A DNA stretch of 10,540 nt from JBBRXJ01 sp038248505 (lineage in GTDB: Bacteria; Bacteroidota; Bacteroidia; Bacteroidales; JBBRXJ01), in NCBI GenBank assembly GCA_038248505.1, contig JBBRXJ010000103.1, positions 1 to 10,540 on the forward strand. Reading direction: 5' to 3'. The notes under the pieces are model-generated. The model made no database searches, was not told the DNA's origin, and saw only the letters and a list, made by a program, of their open reading frames with translations. Both the position numbers and the translations under genes were made by a program. Shown here piece after piece: positions 1-5,088 of this stretch (positions are counted from its first letter, which is position 1; every line of letters starts with the position of its first letter).

Positions 1-348
1 GCAAGAACTAACTCAGCAGCTCGTTTCTCTTTTTCATCGTTTTGAAAAGCAAGTTCATTATTGGCAATAAATAATTCCGCTGCGCGCTTTTCTTTTTCAT
101 CGTTCTGAAATATAAGTTCTATATTAGCAAGAATTAACTCAGCAGCTCGTTTCTCTTTTTCATCGTTCTGAAATGCAAGTTCAGTATTTGCAAGAATTAA
201 TTCAGCAGCGCGTTTCTCTTTCTCATTGTTTTGAAAAGCAAGTTCAGTATTTGCAAGAACTAATTCTGCAGCTCGTTTCTCCTTTTCATTATTCTGAAAT
301 AAAAGTTCCATATTGGCATTTCGTAATTCTGCTGCAAATTTTTGTTCA
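1..348 (-). repeat. 63-bp in-frame tandem repeat encoding a 21-residue coiled-coil unit
   Basis: The anchor ttcat/ctcat recurs at 33, 96, 159, 222 and 285, exactly 63 bp apart each time, and a sixth degenerate unit reaches to ~348. Each unit encodes three heptads (21 aa) of the type EKEKRAAEL-xLANTELAFQN. Units differ by a few mostly silent or conservative bases, so they are related but not freshly duplicated. The array continues past the left window edge, so copy number is unknown. An exact multiple of three and of the heptad means gain or loss of units keeps both frame and coiled-coil phase. Confidence 0.93.
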
Positions 349-680
349 GCTATATTTCGGGCAACAATTACAATCACCGATACATCTCCATTTTCGTTTT
401 TATATACATTACCATTTAACAATACATCGGTATAACTTCCATTTATATGACTAATAGAAAGTGGATAATCTGTAATTGAATCTTTTGTTAACACCTGCAG
501 ATAGGCATTTTTGGCTTTTTGTGGTTCAGAAAAATAATTAAACAAATCTGTACCTATAAGCTTCTCTCGTTTAATGCCAGTTATAGTAGCAAATGCCGTA
601 TTTAAATCAACTATTTTACCATCAACATCAATGGTAATCAATGGATCTAAATTAACCTCTATTATGTTTCTTACATTCAT
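1..680 (-). CDS. PAS-domain sensor protein (probable histidine kinase), N-terminal part; runs off the window
   Basis: About 226 codons are visible, reading leftwards from the ATG at 680. Residues ~5-115 form a PAS fold: an opening strand with DPLITIDVDGKIVDLN, then NTAFATITG and the KLIGTDLFNYF helix, and closing strands around VIVIVARNIAEQK. PAS domains sense small ligands, redox state or energy. From ~residue 114 onwards lies a long charged coiled coil built of 21-residue units with the core NDEKEKRAAEL, five good copies plus one worn copy. Linkers of this KRAAEL type are common in PAS histidine kinases and some diguanylate cyclases, but the catalytic part lies beyond position 1, so the output is inferred. 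The start codon overlaps the stop of the upstream AraC gene as ATGA (677-680), suggesting translational coupling and a shared pathway. No transmembrane segment is seen, so a cytoplasmic sensor is likely. Confidence 0.88.
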   Translation of the reverse strand, partial: MNVRNIIEVNLDPLITIDVDGKIVDLNTAFATITGIKREKLIGTDLFNYFSEPQKAKNAYLQVLTKDSITDYPLSISHINGSYTDVLLNGNVYKNENGDVSVIVIVARNIAEQKFAAELRNANMELLFQNNEKEKRAAELVLANTELAFQNNEKEKRAAELILANTELAFQNDEKEKRAAELILANIELIFQNDEKEKRAAELFIANNELAFQNDEKEKRAAELVL

Positions 681-1267
681 TGATTACTTTTTTCTGAATT
701 TGCATTTTCAATTTCATCAATAGGTTTTCGGATTTTTTCCTTCAATTGCCTAAAATGAGATGGCGAAAGTCCTGTTATTTTTTTAAACTGATTTGATAAA
801 TGAGCTACACTGCTGTAGTTCATTTTGTAAGATATTTCAGTAAGATTTAGTTCGTCATAGACTAATAATTCTTTTACACGTTCTATTTTGTGAGTAATAA
901 AAAACTTCTCTATTGTAGTTCCTTGTACTTCTGAAAAGAGGTTTGCTAAATAAGTATAGTCATAATTTAGTTTTTCACTTAAGTACTCAGAGAAATTAAC
1001 TTTTAGTGGTTCGTCGGTATAATGAACCAATTCAACAATTATTCTTTTAATTTTTTCTATTAAGATACTTTTTTTATCATCCATTAATTCTAATCCAGAA
1101 TTGTGTAAAGATATTTTTAATTGTTCACGTTGCTCAGCAGTAATATCTTCCATAATTTCAACTTCCCCTAAATCAACAACAATAAAATGTAATTGTAGTT
1201 TTTTCAGCTCCTCTTTAACAACCATTTTGCAACGGATGCAAACCATATTTTTAATAAAAAGTTTCAT
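677..1267 (-). CDS. AraC-family transcriptional regulator with N-terminal CxxC (HMA-like) domain
   Basis: This 196-aa protein has two parts. Residues ~1-70 resemble a small ferredoxin-like heavy-metal-associated fold, with MVCIRCKMVV (C10 and C13) near the N-terminus followed by a strand-helix pattern (VDLGEVEI, then AEQREQLKISLHNSGLEL). Residues ~95-180 are the double helix-turn-helix AraC DNA-binding domain: DYTYLANLFSEVQG and IERVKELLVYDELNLTEI, then YKMNYSSVAHLSNQFKKITG and LSPSHFRQ, the usual closing signature. AraC proteins bind direct-repeat half-sites. The CxxC pair suggests metal or redox input, but canonical HMA domains read GMTCxxC, so metal binding is an inference. It lies 66 bp after the cupin stop (31 bp after the cupin's ancestral stop) and overlaps the PAS gene by 4 bp, so the three probably form one operon. 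Its likely targets are discussed in the findings. Confidence 0.93.
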   Translation of the reverse strand: MKLFIKNMVCIRCKMVVKEELKKLQLHFIVVDLGEVEIMEDITAEQREQLKISLHNSGLELMDDKKSILIEKIKRIIVELVHYTDEPLKVNFSEYLSEKLNYDYTYLANLFSEVQGTTIEKFFITHKIERVKELLVYDELNLTEISYKMNYSSVAHLSNQFKKITGLSPSHFRQLKEKIRKPIDEIENANSEKSNQ

Positions 1268-1312
1268 TCAGGTATTTTAGGTTATAAAAAATAATTGATT
1301 ATTCTTCATATG

Positions 1313-1345
1313 CGCTTTTTATGATAGTAGATATCATAAAAAGCG
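1313..1345. repeat. Perfect 14-bp inverted repeat (stem-loop) at the cupin gene end
   Basis: The arms CGCTTTTTATGATA (1313-1326) and TATCATAAAAAGCG (1332-1345) are exact reverse complements around a 5-nt loop, GTAGA. In RNA from the minus strand this would be a 14-bp hairpin covering the last codons of the cupin gene. No U-run follows the stem on the minus strand, so it is not a typical intrinsic terminator. It may protect the mRNA 3' end, slow passage into the AraC gene, or simply be a mutational product (see findings). Confidence 0.85.
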
Positions 1346-1639
1346 TTCATTTGCTTTAACAATATTGGATGTATGGGTTGGTATTATGAATGATTGACAT
1401 GTATTTAAAATTTTTGAAATACCATTAATTACAATTTCGGCTTTACCATCAATAATTTGAGCAAAGGTGTCGAAAGGAGATGTTTTTTCTGTTAATGCTT
1501 CTCCTGTATCAAAAGCTACTGCACTAATATTCCCCGTTGATTTCTTAAATATTGTTTTCCTAACAACAGAGTTAGGAACATATTTAATAGTTTCAATAAT
1601 AATAAATGCTTTTGATTTTTCAACTTCGTTGTTCTCCAT
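1334..1639 (-). CDS. Small cupin-domain protein, C-terminus altered by a frameshift
   Basis: This is a single-domain cupin of about 101 residues when started at the ATG at 1639 (an in-frame TTG at 1645 is less likely). It has the two-motif beta-barrel pattern: an N-terminal half around SVVRKTIFKKSTGNISAVAF and GEALTEKTSPFDTFAQIIDG, then KAEIVINGISKILNTCQSFIIPTHTSNIVKANERF. Small cupins of this kind usually bind a metal or small ligand, but here few of the His/Glu metal ligands are kept, so an enzymatic role is doubtful. The frame stops at TGA 1334-1336 just after NERFL. In the next frame the sequence runs on as MISTIIKSAYEE and stops at TAA 1299-1301, which matches how relatives end (RFKM..TIIKS..). 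The last ~14 residues were therefore lost by a -1 slip inside the palindrome at 1313-1345. It is first in the operon with the AraC and PAS genes. Confidence 0.85.
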   Translation of the reverse strand: MENNEVEKSKAFIIIETIKYVPNSVVRKTIFKKSTGNISAVAFDTGEALTEKTSPFDTFAQIIDGKAEIVINGISKILNTCQSFIIPTHTSNIVKANERFL

Positions 1640-1687
1640 TCTCAATTTTTTATTCGGTTAATAATTAAAAGAAAAAGTATATTTTTA

Positions 1688-1716
1688 CAAATAATAGCCT
1701 TCAGCTTATAATGCAA
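1688..1716 (-). promoter_or_regulatory. Possible second, start-proximal promoter for the cupin operon
   Basis: On the minus strand a TTG (1716-1714) is followed 17 nt later by TATTATTTG (1696-1688), close to the Bacteroidota TTG / TAnnTTTG arrangement though about one base short in spacing. Transcription would begin ~40 nt before the ATG at 1639. It resembles an ordinary housekeeping promoter, in contrast to the distal activator-type site at 1861-1923. The evidence is motif similarity only. Confidence 0.33.
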
Positions 1717-1860
1717 TAAAGTCTTTTAACACATTTTGATTTAAAAATTCATGTAAAAGACTAACGTAATAAAAACGAAAAGAATAGTTTTTCTACTTTT
1801 CTTTATTTAATGTTTAGCAAAAGCGGATCTATAAATCCCCATAATATTAATGCGGCTTAA

Positions 1861-1923
1861 CAAAGATGTAAATTATATAGGCTTAAATGTTACATAACTT
1901 AAGAAATATGTTACACAATTCAC
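1861..1923 (-). promoter_or_regulatory. Activator-type promoter, copy C, upstream of the cupin-AraC-PAS operon
   Basis: Reading the minus strand: GTGAAT (1923-1918), GTAAC (1914-1910), a second GTAAC (1893-1889) exactly 21 bp after the first, then CATCTTTG (1868-1861) as a -7-like nAnnTTTG box. No TTG sits at the normal -33 place, where the second GTAAC lies instead. The spacing matches the copies at 4634-4697 and 9602-9665. Direct repeats 21 bp apart are typical of AraC-family sites, and this copy points towards the operon encoding such a protein, so autoregulation is plausible. The implied leader is long, about 215 nt to the cupin ATG, which weakens the case slightly. Confidence 0.55.
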
Positions 1924-2081
1924 TCATTTTAGGCTTTTATTGAATAAAATAGGCTTATTAAGACAATTTGGGAAATATATGGCAGTTAGATTTAAGAAAA
2001 GAGGGTATAAAGGAATATCGTCACGTATAGACATCACATCAGGGAGAAAATTTCGGTAAAATTACTCTCAACAACATACCA

Positions 2082-2130
2082 AGCCTACGGGACGAATCTT
2101 CTTTTTACCTAAATATCAGCCCTACGGACT
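2082..2130 (-). repeat. Degraded REP-like intergenic repeat with paired CCGTAGG cores
   Basis: Two short cores, CCTACGGGACG near 2084-2094 and CCCTACGGACT near 2120-2130, lie ~36 bp apart. The stretch 2100-2127 matches 2369-2396 at 23 of 28 positions, giving a family of the form TCTTTTTAC, then AAATAT, then AGCCCTA. Similar GTCCCGTAGGG-type cassettes are, to my recollection, frequent between genes in Bacteroidota. These copies look worn and no function can be read from them. Confidence 0.5.
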
Positions 2131-2185
2131 TTGCATTTATTAAGCGCCGTTTCAATATACGGGTAGTATTTATATAAACCTTTTT

Positions 2186-2326
2186 ATAACTGATTCTATT
2201 TAATGATACACCAAAGACAAATTTCATACTAAAATGCCTCAGCGTCCTGCTTACTTCGATATATCAGAGATTTGGGTTCATTAAAAATCAGTAAATATCT
2301 AATTGGTGTACGATTATGCAGTATCG
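2186..2326 (-). repeat. Long dispersed repeat, copy A (inverted relative to copy B at 4421-4576)
   Basis: The reverse complement of this segment aligns with 4421-4576. The strongest blocks are CAATTAGATATTTACTGATT, AAATCTCT and TTTGTCTTTGGTGTATCATT, followed by AGAATCA. The middle ~40 bp is diverged and about 15 bp shorter in this copy. Neither copy keeps a long open frame, so it reads as a non-coding repeat or the relic of a mobile element end. The pair encloses the four-gene minus-strand block at 2443-4301. Confidence 0.8.
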
Positions 2327-2342
2327 ATTTTTATATTCCTAC

Positions 2343-2418
2343 AGAATGATACTTGTTGATAGATTATGTCTTTTTACAAAAATATAAGCCCTATAGGCAT
2401 AGTGTTTAGTATCATTCT
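2343..2418. mobile_element. 76-bp MITE-like unit with perfect 11-bp terminal inverted repeats
   Basis: AGAATGATACT (2343-2353) and AGTATCATTCT (2408-2418) are exact inverse repeats 54 bp apart. Between them lies a copy of the REP-like cassette (2369-2396, with CCCTATAGG). The sequence GTATCATTCT also recurs near the end of the long repeat copy B (4553-4562), suggesting a shared end sequence. No coding capacity is present and I see no clear target-site duplication, so it is a small repeat unit rather than a proven transposon. Confidence 0.45.
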
Positions 2419-2442
2419 TATCATAAAGATGACACTGTCCTA

Positions 2443-2652
2443 TTATTTCTTAGTCGATTGCCATAAAACAATTCCTCCAATGCCAATTATCAAAATTCCT
2501 ACAATAGGAGACCAACTAATAGTATGAGGTTTTTGTCTGGTTAACTCAACCTTGCCTAAATCAACTACTTTTTCTTTGGTAAAAAATTTACCAGCTGTAA
2601 AAATTGTTAATCCCAAACCTAGGACTATAAGAATTATTGCAAATGCTTTCAT
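2443..2652 (-). CDS. Small two-helix membrane protein of unknown function
   Basis: Read from the ATG at 2652, the product is 69 residues. An upstream ATG at 2718 would add 22 residues and overlap the preceding gene, so the shorter start is preferred. Residues ~1-20 (MKAFAIILIVLGLGLTIFTA) form a first transmembrane helix. A middle charged stretch with KEKVVDLGKVEL and the WSPIV motif follows, then a glycine- and isoleucine-rich second helix (~residues 48-65) ending in basic residues. Short proteins with TKEKVVDLG...WSPIVG between two helices recur in Bacteroidota without a known role. It lies 43 bp after the 289-aa gene on the same strand and is probably co-transcribed with it. Confidence 0.82.
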   Translation of the reverse strand: MKAFAIILIVLGLGLTIFTAGKFFTKEKVVDLGKVELTRQKPHTISWSPIVGILIIGIGGIVLWQSTKK

Positions 2653-2695
2653 AGTAAGATGTATTAAATAGTTAAAAATTAAAAGTGTGAAGGAA

Positions 2696-3565
2696 TTATC
2701 TGATGTTATTAAAATCATTTAGTTTAAAGCCGTCTTTATCTATATTAGTAACATTTCTATTAGTATAATAATATAAATTCCCTTCAGTATCAAAAAGCAT
2801 TTCAAAGCACTTACCTGAGCCAGCATCTTTTGCTGGACCAACATGCAAATTAAAAACAATGTTCGTAGGATTTGCATCTAGTTCTTTCTGAATCTCAGAA
2901 ATAGTAAGAAGTTTAACAGAATAAGGATAAACATTTTTAATTTTATCCAATGTATTGGCATCTTCAGCCAACGCGTTTTTATTAATTAATAATTCTTTGT
3001 CTTTCAACTTAATTATATTATTATAATATTTTAGTCCTGATAAAAATATTTGTACATGTTTCTCCTCAATAGTTTTTATATGTTTTTGCATAAAATTAAT
3101 TATTGCAGGCATAGCATAACCATAATCAATATTATTATCACCATTATATGAAAGAGGGATGCTGCAAAATTCAGGCATATTAGTCATATTAGATGATGTA
3201 TCTCCTAAAACAAGACTCAGGTAATTGTAACTTACACCCTCCGGATCGTTATCGTAAACTCCTTTCATAAGAATGAGAAAAGAATATTTAGAACTATAAC
3301 GTCTCTTATCAAATTCCAACTTATCAATAAATTCATATTCTGTAATTTTCCAATTTTTTAAAATTGCATCCTTTAGATTTACATTATATGATATAGAGCT
3401 ATTATCCATAACAATGCACGTTTTGGAATTTAGAAACAATCCCAATTGTTGCTTTGTAGCCAATTTAGGAGAAGCTGAAACGCCCAAATTAAAACAAACT
3501 ATAATAATCCAAGAAATAAATAATTTTATTATTTCTATTTTATTATTTAATATATATTTTTTCAT
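2696..3565 (-). CDS. Secreted or periplasmic protein of unknown function (289 aa)
   Basis: The N-terminus is basic (MKKYILNNK) followed by a hydrophobic segment (~residues 13-29) and a likely signal-peptidase site after A31 (GVSA-SPK), so export is expected. The mature part has no domain I can name with certainty. Towards the C-terminus (~residues 215-280) is a compact segment with VYPYSVKLLTISEIQ, NIVFNLHVGPAKDAGSGKC, then FEMLFDTEGNLYYYT and DGFKLNDF. To my recollection this resembles the ends of uncharacterised Bacteroidales secreted proteins. Apart from the signal region, its single clear Cys lies in GSGKCFEML, with another near the centre (PEFCSIP). It sits between a 57-aa basic ORF (26 bp upstream) and the two-helix protein (43 bp downstream). 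Base composition is very AT-rich compared with the metabolic operon to the right. Confidence 0.8.
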   Translation of the reverse strand: MKKYILNNKIEIIKLFISWIIIVCFNLGVSASPKLATKQQLGLFLNSKTCIVMDNSSISYNVNLKDAILKNWKITEYEFIDKLEFDKRRYSSKYSFLILMKGVYDNDPEGVSYNYLSLVLGDTSSNMTNMPEFCSIPLSYNGDNNIDYGYAMPAIINFMQKHIKTIEEKHVQIFLSGLKYYNNIIKLKDKELLINKNALAEDANTLDKIKNVYPYSVKLLTISEIQKELDANPTNIVFNLHVGPAKDAGSGKCFEMLFDTEGNLYYYTNRNVTNIDKDGFKLNDFNNIR

Positions 3566-3591
3566 AGTATTTAATTTTTGTTTTACTAAAA

Positions 3592-3765
3592 TTATATTTC
3601 GTCCATAAGTGGCTTAATTATTACGATCCTTTTCCTTCTTACCAATATCATATCCCTTCGTGACATTTCCATTATTAATTTAATATTGGTATTAAAAAGC
3701 GCCCGACCATTTTTAAAAGTCCCGTATGGATGAGTAATAAAATCAAATGTTTTAAGATCTCTCAT
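3592..3765 (-). CDS. Small basic protein, 57 aa, unrecognised
   Basis: An ATG at 3765 opens a 57-codon frame ending in TAA at 3592-3594. The product begins MRDLKTFDFITHPYGTFKNG and ends RRKRIVIIKPLMDEI. It is rich in Arg and Lys, has no signal peptide or transmembrane helix and no cysteine. It fills most of the otherwise empty gap between the lipoprotein gene (ends 3879) and the 289-aa gene (starts 3565), on the same strand, 26 bp before the latter. A box TAATCTTTGC at 3837-3828, ~63 nt upstream, resembles a -7 element. Compositional plausibility and position favour a gene; I do not recognise a family, and chance cannot be excluded for a frame this short. Confidence 0.42.
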   Translation of the reverse strand: MRDLKTFDFITHPYGTFKNGRALFNTNIKLIMEMSRRDMILVRRKRIVIIKPLMDEI

Positions 3766-3878
3766 AATAATTAATTAGATAATAGTGTATTATATATAAA
3801 TCGAAATAGTTTTGTGCATTCAAAATAGCAAAGATTAAAAATATCTTAAACTATCTTGAACGACTTAAATGTAAATTA

Positions 3879-4301
3879 TTATTGTGTAACTAAATGAAGT
3901 TCCAATGTTCCATCATTTTTTTCGATCCACATTTCATTTTCTTTTAATTTTAAAATTTTGTAAAGTGCGTCAGCATCATTATTATCGAAGTCAAATGATA
4001 TTCTTTCATTGTCATTTACAAAAACCCAGGTACCATCTGTTACAAATTCGAAAGCAATACCTATAACTGAATATTTTGCAGAAAGACTTGCATCTCCATT
4101 TGATTTTAGATTTAATTCGTACTGATTATAATCGGAAGTAACATCAACACCATTATCTAATGCTTGAGCAACTTTCCAATTATTTGCTACACGTTCTGTT
4201 TTTGATTTGATATCGAAAAGAGGGCCATCAGAATATTTTTGGCATGCTGTTATTGATATCATTAAAATAATACCAGATAATAAAATTTGATTTTTTTTCA
4301 T
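3879..4301 (-). CDS. Lipocalin-like lipoprotein
   Basis: This 140-aa protein begins with a lipoprotein signal: MKKNQ, a hydrophobic core, and the lipobox SITAC with C20 as the lipidated residue, followed by QKYSDGPLFDIKSKTERV. The rest alternates short strands and turns (NNWKVAQALDNGVDVTSDYN, YELNLKSNGDASLS, FVTDGTWVFVNDNERISFDF, YKILKLKENEMWIE, TLELHLVTQ), the pattern of small lipocalin-like or DUF-type beta barrels common in Bacteroidota lipoproteins. It probably sits in the outer or inner membrane leaflet facing the periplasm. The ligand is unknown. It is the first gene of the minus-strand block, with a likely promoter at 4326-4333. Confidence 0.87.
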   Translation of the reverse strand: MKKNQILLSGIILMISITACQKYSDGPLFDIKSKTERVANNWKVAQALDNGVDVTSDYNQYELNLKSNGDASLSAKYSVIGIAFEFVTDGTWVFVNDNERISFDFDNNDADALYKILKLKENEMWIEKNDGTLELHLVTQ

Positions 4302-4325
4302 TTCGTTTTTTTAGTTAGTGAACTA

Positions 4326-4333
4326 CAAAGGTG
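4326..4333 (-). promoter_or_regulatory. Putative -7 element (CACCTTTG) of the lipoprotein gene
   Basis: On the minus strand CACCTTTG followed by T lies 25 bp upstream of the lipoprotein ATG, matching the Bacteroidota -7 form nAnnTTTG and giving a leader of ~20 nt. No well-spaced TTG is found at -33, so strength and sigma dependence are uncertain. Confidence 0.4.
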
Positions 4334-4420
4334 ATTACATTCAATAGAAAAGAGTTATACAATTATTGAAATAGCTTATATGATTCATCTATTTTTAAAA
4401 AAAAAGATTTTATTTCTTTT

Positions 4421-4576
4421 CGATTCTGCACAATCGTACCCAATTAGATATTTACTGATTTATAATGAATCAAAATCTCTTATATATAGATGATGCCATG
4501 AAGCTGAGTCATCCGCCTACTTTGGTATTTTAATATGAATTTTGTCTTTGGTGTATCATTCTGCAGAATCAATTAT
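4421..4576 (+). repeat. Long dispersed repeat, copy B (inverted relative to copy A at 2186-2326)
   Basis: This copy begins near CGATTCTGCACAATCGTAC and ends near AGAATCAATTAT. It shares with the reverse complement of 2186-2326 the blocks listed there, while the centre (~4485-4530) is diverged and longer here. Near its right end is a 12-bp palindrome, ATTCTGCAGAAT (4558-4569), within GTATCATTCTGCAGAAT, which resembles GTATCATTCTGTAGGAAT on the minus strand at 2353-2336. It lies just right of the lipoprotein gene's upstream region. No reading frame spans it. Confidence 0.8.
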
Positions 4577-4633
4577 TTCTTTAATCTTTGACGAGGTAAT
4601 ACAACATCAGAACGAGTTAGTTTGGCTTAATGT

Positions 4634-4697
4634 GTGAATGACGTAACTACTCATAAGAATTGTGTAAGACTTTCCGACAATAAAATATACAATTTTG
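4634..4697 (+). promoter_or_regulatory. Activator-type promoter, copy A, upstream of the SHOCT pseudogene
   Basis: The elements are GTGAAT (4634-4639), GTAAC (4643-4647), GTAAG (4664-4668, 21 bp after the first GTAAC) and a -7-like CAATTTTG (4690-4697). The second half-site is preceded by AAGAAT, so the site reads as two direct copies of GAAT-N3-GTAA. No TTG lies at -33. Transcription would start near 4702, ~36 nt before the old ATG at 4738. The site remains intact although the gene it served is broken. Confidence 0.6.
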
Positions 4698-4737
4698 TAT
4701 GTATAATACAATTAAAATAATTTAAAAATCAGAGAAC

Positions 4738-4984
4738 ATGATGTACAATGATTATCAATTCTGAGGAATGAGCATTATATGGTGTTTCATTTGGATAGTA
4801 CTCTTATTTTGGATTTTTTGCTGTGCCATTTAACATTCCATAGCAGCGCCATAGACAATATTTTGCACTTGACATTTTACCGAAACGTTTCGCTTCTGGT
4901 TTAATATCAAAGGAAGAATATCAGGAATGAAAAGCAATTCTTGAAAAAGATAAAAACAACGTTAAAATAAAAGAATGCCTTTAA
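4738..4984 (+). pseudogene. Broken SHOCT-domain small membrane protein gene
   Basis: Translated piecewise, this gives a recognisable Bacteroidota mini-protein: MMYNDYQF, then GMSII and a Trp/Phe-rich helix (FIWIVLLFWIF), then AVPFNIP, QRHRQ and a SHOCT-type tail LDILPKRFASG-LISKEEYQE-KAILEKD. SHOCT tails are short helical oligomerisation modules at the C-terminus of many small proteins. Four lesions break it: TGA at 4762-4764 (where relatives have Trp), a +1 slip in the six-T run 4814-4819, TAG at 4841-4843 (where relatives have Gly) and TGA at 4928-4930 (where relatives have Arg). A helix Trp has also become Cys at 4783-4785. The intact form would have had ~80 residues. The combination of nonsense codons and a frameshift shows long-standing decay rather than one sequencing error. 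Confidence 0.82.
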
Positions 4985-5088
4985 AATCAATTTAAATGAT
5001 TTTTAGCAATTGCAAAATTTTAATTAGGTGAAGCATATGTAACGTTTGAATTGCATATATAAATAAGTTGAATAAAAAAAACAAGCAC

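Larger units (their letters stand above)
1640..2442. other. Gene-poor intergenic region with promoters and dispersed repeats
   Basis: No open frame here looks like a gene. On the minus strand the right-hand part of 1640-1923 holds the two candidate promoters of the cupin operon. From ~2080 to 2420 lie the worn REP-like cassette, long repeat copy A and the 76-bp unit with terminal inverted repeats. I could assign nothing to 1924-2080 apart from a 26-codon basic open frame (1979-2059, plus) that I do not believe in. No convincing intrinsic terminator was seen for the block that ends at 2443. Confidence 0.7.

Noticed and set aside
1..348. Regular repeats as a CRISPR array
   Set aside because: The repeats are contiguous 63-bp units with no unique spacers and lie in frame inside a coding region.
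173..454. Plus-strand open frame rich in QYLQEL repeats
   Set aside because: It is the antisense shadow of the 63-bp repeat in the PAS gene; the repeat keeps several frames open. The minus frame has a PAS domain and proper coiled coil.
1313..1345. Intrinsic terminator of the cupin gene
   Set aside because: The stem is AT-rich with its T-run inside an arm and no U-tract after it on the minus strand.
1467..1661. Plus-strand 64-codon frame overlapping the cupin gene, and a similar one at 3414-3608
   Set aside because: Both are antisense shadows of minus-strand genes with recognisable features.
1979..2059. 26-codon basic open frame on the plus strand (MAVRFKKRGYKG...)
   Set aside because: Short, no promoter-like box, no recognised family, and located among degraded repeats; chance is likelier.
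4762..4930. Readthrough or recoding of TGA/TAG in the SHOCT gene (alternative genetic code)
   Set aside because: TGA is used as a normal stop by neighbours such as the AraC gene, the stops replace different residues (Trp, Gly, Arg), and a frameshift is also present. Decay explains all of it.
5028..5043. GTGAA...GTAAC upstream of the HEAT gene as a fourth activator site
   Set aside because: The two boxes are 11 bp apart rather than 9, there is no GTA 21 bp further on and no box at the right distance.
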